Numbered from the stretch's first letter, positions 38,873 to 48,788 are shown. The stretch is DNA of 64,000 nucleotides from Nocardioides sp. YIM 152315 (GCF_029210375.1 NZ_JARGER010000038.1:62001-126000), one strand, 5' to 3'. The notes: generated by a model not told the origin, from the letters alone. Numbers and translations are program-made.

Positions 38873-39487
38873 ATGGACTTCCAGGGCTCGCTGTTCGAGG
38901 CGCCGACCGTGGAGACGCCGACCTTCGACCGTGTCGAGCGCCGGACGCTGACCCGAGGCGCCTGGATCGACGTCTGCCGCACCTGGCTGCCCGCGCCCGA
39001 CGACGTCTTTGCGACGCTCGTGCACGACGTGCCGTGGCGGGCCGAGCGGCGGCAGATGTACGACCGCGAGGTCGACGTGCCCCGCCTCCTGCACACGTAC
39101 GCCGTGGGCGAGCAACTCCCCCACCCGACCCTCGCGCGGGCGCGCGGCGCGCTGTCGGCGCACTACCGGCCCGAGCTCGGCGAGCCGTTCGTGACCGCCG
39201 GCTGCTGCTACTACCGCGACGGGCGCGACAGCGTCGCCTGGCACGGCGACACCATCGGCCGCGGCAGGACCCAGGACACGATGGTCGCGATCGTCTCCCT
39301 CGGCGACCCGCGCCGGCTCGCCCTCCGGCCGCGCGTGGGTGGGCCCTCGATCTCGATCGAGATGGGCCACGGCGACCTGCTGGTGATGGGTGGCTCCTGC
39401 CAGCGCACGTGGGAGCACGCCGTGCCGAAGGTCGCCCACGCCGGCCCGCGGATCTCGGTGCAGTTCCGTCCCTTGAACGTGTTCTGA
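38873..39487 (+). CDS. AlkB-like 2-oxoglutarate/Fe(II) dioxygenase
   Basis: A 204-aa oxidative demethylase of the AlkB family, which repairs 1-methyladenine and 3-methylcytosine in DNA or RNA. Iron ligands H124 and D126 in AWHGD and H182 in WEHAV; the 2-oxoglutarate Arg pair lies in RISVQFR near 193-199; a substrate-lid YYRDGRDSVAWH precedes. It faces an ATL-type alkylation-repair gene 18 nt away in convergent orientation. No ada-type regulator is nearby. Confidence 0.9.
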   Translation: MDFQGSLFEAPTVETPTFDRVERRTLTRGAWIDVCRTWLPAPDDVFATLVHDVPWRAERRQMYDREVDVPRLLHTYAVGEQLPHPTLARARGALSAHYRPELGEPFVTAGCCYYRDGRDSVAWHGDTIGRGRTQDTMVAIVSLGDPRRLALRPRVGGPSISIEMGHGDLLVMGGSCQRTWEHAVPKVAHAGPRISVQFRPLNVF

Positions 39488-39505
39488 CCCGGCCCGCCAC
39501 CGCGC

Positions 39506-39832
39506 TCACTCATGGTCGGACCACGTCGTGACGCGGGCCGCGCTCATGTCCACGCGTCCTCGGCGCAGCGGCACTCCCTCCGCCTCGAGCAGGGCCGGGG
39601 CCCGGCCGTCGTGGCAGGTCGCGGGCGAGCCGTCGGCGTGGACGACGCGCCACCACGGAGCACCTGCGGTGAGCAGACCCATGATCCGACCCACCTGGCG
39701 CGCGCCGACGCCGAGATGGTCACCGATGTCGCCGTAGGAGGCGACGCGCCCCGACGGAATGGAGGCAACGACGCCGGCCACCTCGTCGATGAGGGCGGTG
39801 GTCGTCCTGACGGGTGGGGGCGTCGGCGTCAC
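39506..39832 (-). CDS. Alkyltransferase-like protein (ATL, MGMT homologue without Cys)
   Basis: A 108-aa protein of the O6-alkylguanine transferase DNA-binding fold: VAGVVASIPSGRVASYGDIGDHLG and ARQVGRIMGLL. The active-site motif PCHRV reads PWWRVVHADG, i.e. Trp replaces the methyl-acceptor Cys, as in ATL proteins. ATLs flip alkylated guanine and hand it to nucleotide excision repair. GTG start overlapping the DUF488 stop (GTGA) implies co-translation. An XPB helicase is elsewhere in this window, but a direct link is not shown. Confidence 0.87.
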   Translation of the reverse strand: MTPTPPPVRTTTALIDEVAGVVASIPSGRVASYGDIGDHLGVGARQVGRIMGLLTAGAPWWRVVHADGSPATCHDGRAPALLEAEGVPLRRGRVDMSAARVTTWSDHE

Positions 39833-40356
39833 GATGCGGTCGGCGGGTAGGTGATGCGGCCGTCCTCGACGTGTGCCATCCGGTTGAGGGAGGCCTCCCG
39901 GGTCGTCGTACCCGACAGGATGTCGACGACGTCGACACCCGCGACGAGCAGAGCGTCCGTGATCAGACGTCGGTGGCAGCGCCACGGCACGGCCTCGCTG
40001 CACATGATCGCCGGGCAGCCCTCCGCGGCCAGGGCGAGGAGCTCGTGGAGCCCGTCGGCGAAGTCGGCGGTGGCCATGTGGTCGGCGTAGTCACGAAATG
40101 CCTTCACCTGCCAGGCGCCGTTCGCTGTCGCGACCCCGGCCGGGGTGTGGCGCCGCCCGCCCAGCTTCGGGATCCAGCGGTAGGCGATGTCCGCAGGCAG
40201 CGCTGCCCGGATCTCGGGTTGGTTCCACTGCGGGAACTTCCGGGACGACGGGTAGGAGCGCACGTCGACCAGCTCGGTGACCTCGTGGGACCGCAGCATG
40301 GCCACCACGTCGCCGAAGGATCGCGAGGAGTGCCCGATCGTGCAGACGCGGTTCAT
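39829..40356 (-). CDS. DUF488 family protein
   Basis: A 175-aa protein starting [21 protein letters not shown], with [17 protein letters not shown] and the family signature [14 protein letters not shown], whose two Cys and His suggest a catalytic or metal-binding site. Biochemical function is unknown. It is translationally coupled to the ATL gene, so a role linked to nucleic acid damage is a guess from context. ATG start at 40354-40356. Confidence 0.88.
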   Translation of the reverse strand: MNRVCTIGHSSRSFGDVVAMLRSHEVTELVDVRSYPSSRKFPQWNQPEIRAALPADIAYRWIPKLGGRRHTPAGVATANGAWQVKAFRDYADHMATADFADGLHELLALAAEGCPAIMCSEAVPWRCHRRLITDALLVAGVDVVDILSGTTTREASLNRMAHVEDGRITYPPTAS

Positions 40357-40505
40357 GCTCTTCCTCCCCAGCGTCGGTGAGTCCCGTGCGGGCGGGTGCG
40401 CTGTCGACGTTAGCCGCCGCGGCACGTCGCTCGTCGACGGCGCCGCGACCCCCACCCGCGACATCCACCCGCGACCGTTTGTGGAGCGCTGGTACGAACG
40501 ACGAC

Positions 40506-41372
40506 ATGACCACGACCCACACCAACGCAGACTCGTCGGGCACGTTCATGATCGCGGACGACCTGCCGGTCGTCCGGCTCGGCTACGGCACCATGCAGCT
40601 CACCGGGCCGGGCGTGTGGGGTCCGCCCCGCGATCACGACGAGGCGATCCGGGTCCTGCGTCGGGCGGCCGAGCTCGGCACCACGTTCTTCGACACCGCC
40701 GACTCCTACGGTCCCGAGGTCGCTGAGCAGCTGCTGCACGAAGCGCTGTCGCCGTACGCCGACGACGTCGTGATCGCCACCAAGGCCGGTCTCGTCCGGC
40801 AGGGCCCGGACGTCTGGACCCCGGTCGGCTACCCGCCGTACCTGCGCCAGCAGTGCGAGCTCAGCCTGCGCCGGCTGGGGCTCGAGACCATCGACCTCTT
40901 CCAGCTGCACCGCATCGACCGGGCGTACCCGCTCGAGGACCAGGTCGGCGAGCTGAAGAAGCTCCAGGAGGAGGGCAAGATCCGCCACCTCGGACTGTCC
41001 GAGGTCTCGGTCGAGCAGCTCGAGGCGGCCCGCGCCGTGGCGCCGATCGCGACCGTGCAGAACCTCTACAACCTCGCCGACCGCTCCGCCGAGGACCTGC
41101 TCGTCCACTGCGAGCGCGAGGGCATCGGCTTCATCCCGTGGTTCCCGCTCGCCACCGGCGAGCTGTCGAAGAACGACGGGCCGCTCGCCGACGCGGCCCG
41201 CGAGCACGGGGCGACCCCGTCGCAGCTGGCCCTCGCGTGGCTGCTGCGCCGCTCGCCGGTGATGCTGCCGATCCCCGGCACGTCGAGCGTCGAGCACCTC
41301 GAGGAGAACACGGCGGCCGCCGCGATCGAGCTCGCCGACGAGGAGTTCACGAGGCTCTCCGCGCTGGCGTGA
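40506..41372 (+). CDS. Aldo/keto reductase
   Basis: A 288-aa NADPH-dependent oxidoreductase with a TIM barrel. The catalytic tetrad D63, Y68 (FDTADSYG), K in ATKAG near 94 and H in QLHRID near 134 are all present; the C-terminal SSVEHLEEN helps bind the cofactor phosphate. The relative closest in feel is the YdhF/oxidoreductase type acting on aldehydes, but substrate is unknown. The ATG at 40506 was preferred over earlier frames. It is divergent from the DUF488 gene with 149 nt between; no clear promoter motif was called in that gap. Confidence 0.9.
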   Translation: MTTTHTNADSSGTFMIADDLPVVRLGYGTMQLTGPGVWGPPRDHDEAIRVLRRAAELGTTFFDTADSYGPEVAEQLLHEALSPYADDVVIATKAGLVRQGPDVWTPVGYPPYLRQQCELSLRRLGLETIDLFQLHRIDRAYPLEDQVGELKKLQEEGKIRHLGLSEVSVEQLEAARAVAPIATVQNLYNLADRSAEDLLVHCEREGIGFIPWFPLATGELSKNDGPLADAAREHGATPSQLALAWLLRRSPVMLPIPGTSSVEHLEENTAAAAIELADEEFTRLSALA

Positions 41373-41439
41373 CCGGAGGTCCGGCGGTCGGCCGATAACG
41401 AGTGGATCACGGTCGGTGGGCGCTGGGAGACTCCCACCG

Positions 41440-42780
41440 ATGTCCAGCACCGCCGCCCCCGGCCGCCTCACGCTCCGCTCGTTCTGGCACGACCTGCCGC
41501 GCGAGGGCAAGCTGCTGCTCTCGGTCGTGGTCTTCGAGTTCATCGGCACCGGGCTGGTGCTGCCGTTCAACGTCGTCTACCTCCACGAGGTCCGCGGCTT
41601 CGCGCTCAGCGACGCGGGCCTGCTGCTCGCGGTGCCGCCGCTCGTCGGCTTCCTGGTCGTCGGCCCCGGTGGCGCCGCGATCGATCGCTGGGGCGCCCGG
41701 CGGATCCTGATCGGCGCCCTGCTGCTGCAGGTCGTCGGCAACGTCGTGCTGGCCTTCGCGTCGACGCCCACGGTGGCCGCGGTGTCGCTGCTGCTGACCG
41801 GCGTCGCGTTCGGCGTCTCGTGGCCGGGGTTCCAGGCGTTCATCGCCGCGGTGATCCCCTCCGACCTGCGACAGCGCTACTTCGGCGTGAACTTCACCCT
41901 GCTCAACCTCGGCATCGGCATCGGCGGCCTGGTCGCCGGGGCCGTCGTGAGCGTCGACGACCTGGCGACGTTCCAGGCGATCTACCTCGGCGACGCGGTC
42001 AGCTACCTCCCGGCGCTGTTCCTGATGACGGTGCCGCTGCGCCACGTCGCGGGCCGGGTCGAGCACCACGACGAGGCGAACGCCAGGGTCGGCTATCTCG
42101 AGGTGCTGCGCCGCCCCGCGGTCGCCTCGATGATGGTGGTCAGCTTCGTGTCGTCGTACGTCGGCTACTCCCAGCTCAACGCCGGCATGCCCGCCTACGC
42201 CCGCTCGGTGGGCGAGGTGTCGACGCGCGGGCTCGGCTTCGCGTTCGCTGCCAACACGCTGGTGATCGTGCTGCTCCAGCTGGTCGTCCTGCAGCGCATC
42301 GAGGGCCGGCGGCGCACCCGGATCATCGCCGTGATGGCGGCCGTGTGGGCGCTGTCGTGGCTGTTCCTGGGCGCCACCGGCCTGGTCTCCGGCACCTGGG
42401 GCGCGACGATGCTGGTCGCCGCGTCCGCGTCGATCTTCGCGTTCGGCGAGACGCTGCTCCAGCCGACCGTCCCCGCGCTGGTCAACGACCTCGCGCCCGA
42501 CCACCTGCGCGGACGCTACAACGCGGCGAGCTCCGCGGCGTTCCAGCTCGCGCAGATCATCGCGCCGCCGATCGCCGGCTTCCTGATCGGCCACCACCTC
42601 GACAGCGTCTACATCGGCTCGCTCGTCGTCGGCTGCGTCGTGCTCGGCGTGCTGGCCGTCGCGCGGCTCGAGCCGCAGCTGCCCGCGCGGGTCAACGGCG
42701 TCCGGGAGGCCGAGCTCGTGGCCGACGCCGACGTCGTGCCCGAGCCGACCCCGAAGACCCGGGCCAGCGCACTGGAGTGA
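41440..42780 (+). CDS. MFS transporter (MdtH/DHA1-like)
   Basis: A 446-aa membrane protein with 12 predicted helices: FEFIGTGLVLPFNVVYLHEVRGF and the loop DRWGARRILIGALLLQ (motif A) define the MFS fold. Motif-C-like glycine-rich stretch LLNLGIGIGGLVAG is seen in helix 5, which points to an antiporter/efflux role. ATG at 41440 is taken; a GTG at 41416 in frame is possible. It converges with coxG (6 nt apart). Confidence 0.88.
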   Translation: MSSTAAPGRLTLRSFWHDLPREGKLLLSVVVFEFIGTGLVLPFNVVYLHEVRGFALSDAGLLLAVPPLVGFLVVGPGGAAIDRWGARRILIGALLLQVVGNVVLAFASTPTVAAVSLLLTGVAFGVSWPGFQAFIAAVIPSDLRQRYFGVNFTLLNLGIGIGGLVAGAVVSVDDLATFQAIYLGDAVSYLPALFLMTVPLRHVAGRVEHHDEANARVGYLEVLRRPAVASMMVVSFVSSYVGYSQLNAGMPAYARSVGEVSTRGLGFAFAANTLVIVLLQLVVLQRIEGRRRTRIIAVMAAVWALSWLFLGATGLVSGTWGATMLVAASASIFAFGETLLQPTVPALVNDLAPDHLRGRYNAASSAAFQLAQIIAPPIAGFLIGHHLDSVYIGSLVVGCVVLGVLAVARLEPQLPARVNGVREAELVADADVVPEPTPKTRASALE

Positions 42781-42786
42781 CCCCGC

Positions 42787-43509
42787 CTACCGGGTGGCCC
42801 ACCAGATGACGAGGCCGACCACCACGGCCGCCCCGACCACCGGCTTCCAGTAGGTCTTCACCAGCACCGGCAGCACCGCCGCCCCCACGTCCAGGGTGTC
42901 CTGCGACGGCGCCGCCTGGTGGGATAGTCCGTCACGTTCTGGTTGCCCGTCGGGCTGATCGTCAGCCATCTCGTGACGGACTATCCCGGTGGCCGAGGCG
43001 GTCCCGGGCTCCGCCTCGGCCGCCTGCTCGGACGCGGGAGTCGTCTGCGGTGGGGCGGACCCCGCCGCGAGACGCTGCTCCAGGCACTCCACGAACTTCC
43101 CGAGCAGCTTGTCCGAGACGTCCTGCATCACGCCGCGCCCGAACTGGGCGGGCTTGCCGGTGATCGCGAGGTCGGTGACGACCACGACGTCGGTCGAGGT
43201 GCCGTCGGCCGCCGGGGCCATGGTCAGCGTGACCTTGGCCCCGGCGGTGCCGTTGCCGCGCTTGTCCCGGCCCTTGGCGTCGACGACGAAGCGGTGCGCG
43301 GCCTCGTCCTTCTCCTCGAACGTGCCCGAGCCGTTGTAGACCAGCGCGATCGGTCCCAGCTTGACCTTCACCGACCCCGAGAACGTGTCGCCGTCCACGG
43401 ACGTCACGGTCGCGCCCGGGAAGCACTCGGCCACCGACGCGATGTCGTTGAAGTGCGCCCAGGTCTCGTCGACCGACGTCGGGACGGTGAACGTGTGGGT
43501 GAGGTCCAC
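42787..43509 (-). CDS. coxG: CoxG-like SRPBCC protein with C-terminal membrane anchor and inserted element
   Basis: A 240-aa protein: SRPBCC/CoxG domain (1-150; TVPTSVDETWAHFNDIASVAECFPGA, ITGKPAQFGRGVMQDVSDKLL), a low-complexity linker, and one membrane helix at the C-terminus (PVVGAAVVVGLVIWWATR). CoxG tethers or recruits CO dehydrogenase-type enzymes to the membrane. Residues about 174-197 (GIVRHEMADD ... RDGLSH) are encoded by palindromic element copy C, in frame, within the linker. It is the last gene of the coxS-L-M-G operon; GTG start 2 nt after coxM. Confidence 0.85.
   Translation of the reverse strand: MDLTHTFTVPTSVDETWAHFNDIASVAECFPGATVTSVDGDTFSGSVKVKLGPIALVYNGSGTFEEKDEAAHRFVVDAKGRDKRGNGTAGAKVTLTMAPAADGTSTDVVVVTDLAITGKPAQFGRGVMQDVSDKLLGKFVECLEQRLAAGSAPPQTTPASEQAAEAEPGTASATGIVRHEMADDQPDGQPERDGLSHQAAPSQDTLDVGAAVLPVLVKTYWKPVVGAAVVVGLVIWWATR
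42921..42987. repeat. 67-bp palindromic element, copy C (inside coxG)
   Basis: Ends GGGATAGTCCGTCACG and CGTGACGGACTATCCC pair perfectly over 16 bp. Compared with copies A and B, CCTGAC became CGTCAC and the opposite arm changed to match, a compensatory change. Flanks are GGT on both sides. It is read through in frame in coxG. Confidence 0.92.
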
Positions 43510-43511
43510 GC

Positions 43512-44366
43512 TCAACCTCCCGCAGCGGCCAGCACGGCGCGGCGGGTGATCACCGTGGCGAGGTGCCGGCGGTAGTCGGCGTCGCCGTTGAGGTCGCTCG
43601 GCGGACTGGTCCTCTCCGCGGCGTGGGCCGCCGCCGCGCGTACGGCGTCCTCGGTGGCGGGCTGCCCGGCGAGGGCCGCCTCGACCGCGGTCGCGCGAAG
43701 CGGGGTCGAGCCCATGTTGGTGAGCCCGATCCGCGCCTCGGCGATCGCGCCCCCCTCGACCCGCACCGTCGCGGCGACCGCCACGATCGGCCACTGGTGG
43801 GCGACCCGCACGAACTTCTCGTAGTGCGCACCCCAGCCGGTGTGCTTGGGCACCCGGACCGCGGTGAGGATCTCGTCGTCACCGATCGCGGTCTCGAAGA
43901 GGTCGACGAAGAAGTCGTCGGCCGACACGGTCCGCGTGCCGCCCGCGCCCTGGATCACGAACGACGCGCCGAGCGCCCGCACCGGGGCGCCGAGGTCGCC
44001 GGCGGGGTCGGCGTGCGCGAGCGCGCCGCCGAACGTGCCGCGGTGGCGCACCTGGGCGTCGGCGAGGTGCTCGACGGCCCTGGCGATCAGCAACGCGTGC
44101 TCGTTGACGAGCGGGTCGGCGCCCACGACCGAGTGCGGCGTCATCGCGCCGATCACGATCGCGTCGCCGTCGTCGCGTACGCCGCGCAGCGAGTCGATGC
44201 GGCCGAGGTCGATGACGATCTCGGGGGCGTTGAGCCGCATCCGCAGCACCGGCAGCAGGCTCTGCCCGCCGGCGATGATCTTCGCGTCGTCACCGTGCTC
44301 GGCGAGGGCGGCCAGCGCGTCCTCGACCGACGTCGGGGCCACGTAGTCGAACTGTGCCGGGATCAC
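43512..44366 (-). CDS. coxM: Molybdenum hydroxylase FAD-binding subunit (CoxM-like)
   Basis: A 284-aa medium subunit that passes electrons from the iron-sulfur subunit to FAD. The two FAD-binding motifs are AGGQSLLP (residues 32-39) and TFGGALAHADP (111-121), followed by the C-terminal CO_deh_flav domain (GLTNMGSTPLRAT). GTG start overlapping the coxL stop (GTGA). In true CoxM the second motif is TIGGS; the Thr-Phe-Gly-Gly form is a common variant in xanthine-dehydrogenase-type enzymes. Confidence 0.92.
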   Translation of the reverse strand: MIPAQFDYVAPTSVEDALAALAEHGDDAKIIAGGQSLLPVLRMRLNAPEIVIDLGRIDSLRGVRDDGDAIVIGAMTPHSVVGADPLVNEHALLIARAVEHLADAQVRHRGTFGGALAHADPAGDLGAPVRALGASFVIQGAGGTRTVSADDFFVDLFETAIGDDEILTAVRVPKHTGWGAHYEKFVRVAHQWPIVAVAATVRVEGGAIAEARIGLTNMGSTPLRATAVEAALAGQPATEDAVRAAAAHAAERTSPPSDLNGDADYRRHLATVITRRAVLAAAGG

Positions 44367-46854
44367 TGCCCCGCTCCTTCCGTGCTCGAGGTGCCCGGTT
44401 GCTCCTGGTTGCCTGCGGCACCACCCGCTTCGAAGTGCGGCATCGCCGCCCCCTCGGTGGACCCTCCGGCACCGGGACCGTTGATCGCCTTCCACACCCG
44501 CTCGGGCGTGCACGGCATCTGGATGTCGGTCACGCCGAGGTGGCGGACGGCGTCGACGACCGCGTTGACGACGGCGGGCGTCGAGGCGATCGTGCCGGCC
44601 TCGCCGACGCCCTTGACGCCGAGCGAGTGGGTCGTCGCCGGGGACGTGGTGTGGTCGATGTCGAAGCTGATCGTGTCGGCGGCGGTCGGCAGCAGGTAGT
44701 CGACGAACGAGCCCGACACGAGCGTGCCGCCCTCGTCGTAGACGGCCTCCTCCCAGAGCGCCTGAGCGATCCCCTGCACGAGCCCGCCGTGCACCTGCCC
44801 GCTGACGATCAGCGGGTTGATGATGTTGCCGATGTCGTCGCAGGCGACGTACTTGCGCATCCGCAGCGCGCCGGTCTCGGTGTCGACCTCCATCGCGCAC
44901 AGGTGGGTGCCGTGCGGGAAGGAGAAGTTCACCGGGTCGTACGTCGCGTCGGAGTCGAGCGACGCCTCGACGCCGTCGGGCAGGTTGTGGGCCGCGAAGA
45001 CCGCGGTGGCGATCTCGCCGATCGCCATGCCCTGGTCGGTGCCGCGCACCGAGAACCGCCCGCCGGCGAACTCGATGTCGTCGACCGACGCCTCCATCAG
45101 GTGCGCCGCGATCGGGGTGGCCTTCTCGACGACCTTGTCGGCCGCCCGCACCAGGGCCTCGCCTCCGACCGCGAGTGAGCGCGAGCCGTAGGTGTCCAGT
45201 CCCTTGTGCGCGACAGCGGTGTCGCCGTGGAGGATCTCGACGTCCTCGAACGCCACCCCGAGACGGTCGGCCACGATCTGGCTGAAGGCCGTCTCGTGGC
45301 CCTGACCGTGCGCCGAGGCGCCGGTCGTCACCTCCACCTTGCCGGTCGCGAGCATGCGCACGCTGGCGTACTCCCAGCCACCGGCGCCGTAGTCGAGCTG
45401 ACCGAGCACCCGCGACGGCGCGAGGCCGCACATCTCCGTGAACGTCGAGACGCCGATGCCGAGCTGCACGGGGTCGCCGCTCGCCCGGCGGGCCATCTGC
45501 TCGGACCGGAGCTCGTCGTAGCCGAACATCTCCCTGGCCTTGGCGGTGGCGGCCTCGTAGTTGCCGGAGTCGTACTCGAGGCCGGCCACGGTCGTGAACG
45601 GGAACTCCTCGTGCCGGATCCAGTTCTTCTCCCGGATCGCGAGCGGGTCGGCGCCGACCTCGGCGGCGAGCTCGTCCATCAGCCGCTCGATGGCGTACGT
45701 CGCCTCGGGCCGGCCCGCGCCCCGGTAGGCGTCGGTCCAGGTCTTGTTGGTGAGCACGGTCTGGCAGGCGAAGTGGTAGGCCGGGAACTTGTAGATCGCG
45801 TTGAACATGAAGGCGCCGAGCACCGGCACGCCGCCGCCGACGATCGCGACGTACGCGCCCAGGTCGGCGAGCAGCTCGACCTTGAGGCCGGTGACCGTGC
45901 CGTCCTTCTCGGCCGACAGGGTGAGCTTCTGCCACTGGTCGCGGCCGTGGTGCGCGCTCATCAGCGACTCGGACCGGGTCTCGGTGTACTTGACGGGCTT
46001 GCCGATCCGGCGGCCGACCGCCCAGGCGATCCACTCCTCCGGCGTCACCTGGAGCTTGCCGCCGAAGCCACCGCCGACGTCGGGGGCGATCACCCGGATC
46101 TTCGACTCCGACACCCCGGTCGTGGCGGCCAGCGCGAAGCGCAGGATGTGCGGGATCTGGGTGGCGGAGTACATGACGTACTGCTCGCCCGTCGGGTCGA
46201 CCACGACCGACCGGGGCTCCATGAACGCCGGGATCAGTCGCTGCTGGCGGTACTCGCGCTCGATGACGATGCCGTCGGTGCGGGCCTTGCCGATCGCGTC
46301 CTCGACGTTGCCGCCGGTGCCTGCCTCGCCGGAGTCGAAGACCCACAGCGCGGACTTGTTGGTGCCCAGGTCCGGGTGCGCGATCACCTCGTCGGCGGCC
46401 GCGGCCTTGAGGTCGAGCGCGGCCGGCAGCTCGTCGTACTCGACGTCGACGAGCTCGGCGGCGTCGCGCGCCTCGGCGGCGCTTCGGGCCACGACGACCG
46501 CGACGATCTCGCCGGCGAAGGACACCCGGTCGCTCGGCATCGGGCAGTGCACGGGCGCGACCTGGTCGGGCGTGATCGGCCACGCGTTGATGCAGACGCC
46601 GAGCTCCTCGCCGAAGTCCGCGCCGGTGAGCACGGCGACGACGTTCGGCGCCGACCTCGCCGCGCTCGTGTCGATGCCGGTGATCGTCGCGTGGGCGAAC
46701 GGGCTGCGCACCATCGCGAGGTGGAGCATCCCGGGCAGCACGATGTTGTCGGTCCAGCGGGTGCGGCCCGTGATCAGCCGCTGGTCCTCCTTGCGGCGGC
46801 GGTCGCGGCCGATCTCGCGGTCGACGGCGTCGGCGGGACGCTCCTGGGTGGCGG

Positions 46855-46858
<4 letters not shown>
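44363..46858 (-). CDS. coxL: Molybdopterin-binding large subunit of a CODH form II/xanthine dehydrogenase-type enzyme
   Basis: An 831-aa catalytic subunit that binds the molybdopterin cytosine dinucleotide cofactor. MCD contact blocks such as [10 protein letters not shown] (near 255) and [11 protein letters not shown] (near 510) are present; the active-site loop reads [12 protein letters not shown] (near 375), which is the form II signature, not the AYRCSFR of CO-oxidising form I. The catalytic Glu sits in KGVGEAGT near 750. The true substrate is thus probably an aromatic, purine-like or aldehyde compound rather than CO. A long Gly/Glu/Gln-rich tail ([12 protein letters not shown] to the end) is unusual. 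GTG start overlaps coxS. Confidence 0.92.
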
Positions 46859-47325
<467 letters not shown>

Positions 47326-47341
47326 GGACTCTCCTCGAGGA

Positions 47342-47367
47342 CGTGACCTGCTGTGGTGCTGGTCACG
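47342..47367. promoter_or_regulatory. Inverted repeat upstream of coxS (possible operator)
   Basis: CGTGACC-N12-GGTCACG, a perfect 7-bp inverted repeat 17 nt upstream of the coxS start. The half-site spacing of about two helical turns suits a dimeric regulator, perhaps the GAF-domain protein encoded at 48789-50015. No test of this link is possible from sequence alone. Confidence 0.45.
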
Positions 47368-47404
47368 CTAGGAGGTGCCGGTTGGTCGAAGGTAGGCCGA
47401 CCCG

Positions 47405-48745
47405 TCAGCGCAGCGCGGCGGCGAGGACCAGCCGGGCGACCTCGGCCGCCTGGGCGCGGATCTCCGGGATGGCGGTCGACTCCCAGAGGGTCCCCCTGCG
47501 AGGCGGCCCCACGGCGTACAGACCCTCGACGACGCGGCCGTCGGCGCCGATGACCTCGCCGGACACCGTCGACTCGAGGCCGAGCCGGAGCGGGTCGGGA
47601 GCGACGAGGCCGCGGGCCTGGAGGGCCCGGAGCAGCGGGTCGTCGGTGCGGCTGATGTCGGTGAGTGGGCCCGTGCAGTTGACGACCGCGTCGGCGGCGC
47701 CGACGTCCACGCGACCGGTGCCGCCGGGCACGAGCGTGAGCCGACCGTCGCGGCGGTAGCGGTCGATCCGGTCGGCGACCTCCGGAGCCATCCGGTGGCG
47801 GCGCACCTCCCAGTCGCGGGCGTACGTCGCGAGGAAGCGCCGCCGTTCGTCGACGTCGAGCCGGCGCCAGATCTGCTGGGTCTGGGGCCGCAGCCCGTCG
47901 ACGACGTTGCGCCAGTCGACGCCGTGGGCGCGGGCCGCCTCCACCTGGTGGCGCACGAGCGCCGCGACCGAGTCGGCGGTGAGCGGTCCGGCGGGGACGT
48001 CGGTCACCCACGCCGTGGACTGTTGCGCGATATGGGCGCACGGAAGCAGCCCGCTGCGGCTGACCATCACCGCGCGGCGGCGCGGCCGATCCTCGAGCAG
48101 GGTGATCGCGGTGTCGATCGCGGTGAGGCCGGTGCCGACGATGACGACGTCGGCGTCGCCGGGCAGCGCACGGATGGCGGCGAGGTCCCAGGGGTTGCCG
48201 ATCAGGCCCGGCAGTCCGGCGAGCTCGGGCAGCTCCTGGGGCCTCTGGTTGCCGTAGGCGAGCACGACGACGTCGGCCACGCTGGTCCGTCCGCGGGCCT
48301 GCAGCTCGAAGCCGGAGTCGGTGGGCACGAGGTCGTCGACCCGCCCGGCGCTGATCGTGAGCCGGTGGTCGGCGGTGTCGGCAAGGGTGTCCTGGAGGTA
48401 CGCCGCGTACTCCATCCGCGGCAGGAAGCCGAGCGGGTCGGGGTCGCGGCCGGCCCGGCGCGCCCAGTCCAGCAGGTCGGAGGGCACGTCGGCGAAGGCG
48501 CTCATGTGCCGGGCGCGCACGTTGAGCAGGTGGCGCGGGTCCGAGGTGCCGTACGCGACGCCACGGCCGAGCACCCCGGTCGCCTCGTGGACGGTGACGC
48601 ACAGCGAGGAGTCGTCGGAGGTGGACAGCAGCTGGAGCGCGGTGAGCACGCCGCTGGCGCCGCCCCCGACGACGGCGACCCGCGCCGCGGCGGGCGCGGG
48701 ACGGGACGCGGCGGGGTCGGGCTGGGCGCGGTCGAGGACGGCCAT
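47405..48745 (-). CDS. FAD/NAD(P)-binding oxidoreductase (NAD_binding_9 type)
   Basis: A 446-aa flavoprotein. The FAD Rossmann motif is VAVVGGGASGVLTALQLL (near 23-40), followed by the conserved GRGVAYGTSDPRHLLNVRA, and a second nucleotide-binding motif VVIVGTGLTAIDTAI near 200. This family (YdhS/HpnW-like) includes putative hydroxylases or reductases of unknown substrate. It lies between the coxS operon and the GAF regulator on the same strand, and might supply electrons in the same pathway. Confidence 0.85.
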   Translation of the reverse strand: MAVLDRAQPDPAASRPAPAAARVAVVGGGASGVLTALQLLSTSDDSSLCVTVHEATGVLGRGVAYGTSDPRHLLNVRARHMSAFADVPSDLLDWARRAGRDPDPLGFLPRMEYAAYLQDTLADTADHRLTISAGRVDDLVPTDSGFELQARGRTSVADVVVLAYGNQRPQELPELAGLPGLIGNPWDLAAIRALPGDADVVIVGTGLTAIDTAITLLEDRPRRRAVMVSRSGLLPCAHIAQQSTAWVTDVPAGPLTADSVAALVRHQVEAARAHGVDWRNVVDGLRPQTQQIWRRLDVDERRRFLATYARDWEVRRHRMAPEVADRIDRYRRDGRLTLVPGGTGRVDVGAADAVVNCTGPLTDISRTDDPLLRALQARGLVAPDPLRLGLESTVSGEVIGADGRVVEGLYAVGPPRRGTLWESTAIPEIRAQAAEVARLVLAAALR

Positions 48746-48748
48746 GGC

Positions 48749-48777
48749 GCTAAGTCTAGTGAACTACTTGTCTTAGC
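48749..48777. promoter_or_regulatory. 29-bp inverted repeat before the FAD oxidoreductase gene
   Basis: GCTAAG-T-C-T-AGT...ACT-A-C-TTGTCTTAGC: outer 6-bp arms GCTAAG/CTTAGC match, inner AGT/ACT match, with two mismatches. It is AT-rich for this genome, 4 nt upstream of the ATG and 12 nt beyond the GAF regulator's stop. It could be an operator overlapping the promoter or start, or a terminator of the GAF gene. Confidence 0.5.
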
Positions 48778-48788
48778 TGGGAAGCGGG

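Noticed and set aside
39506..39832. O6-methylguanine-DNA methyltransferase
   Set aside because: The acceptor Cys is replaced by Trp (PWWRV), so it cannot accept a methyl group; called ATL.
41416..41440. Hairpin GGTGGG...CCCACC before the MFS gene as a riboswitch
   Set aside because: Only a 6-bp stem with a 12-nt loop; no conserved riboswitch core was seen.
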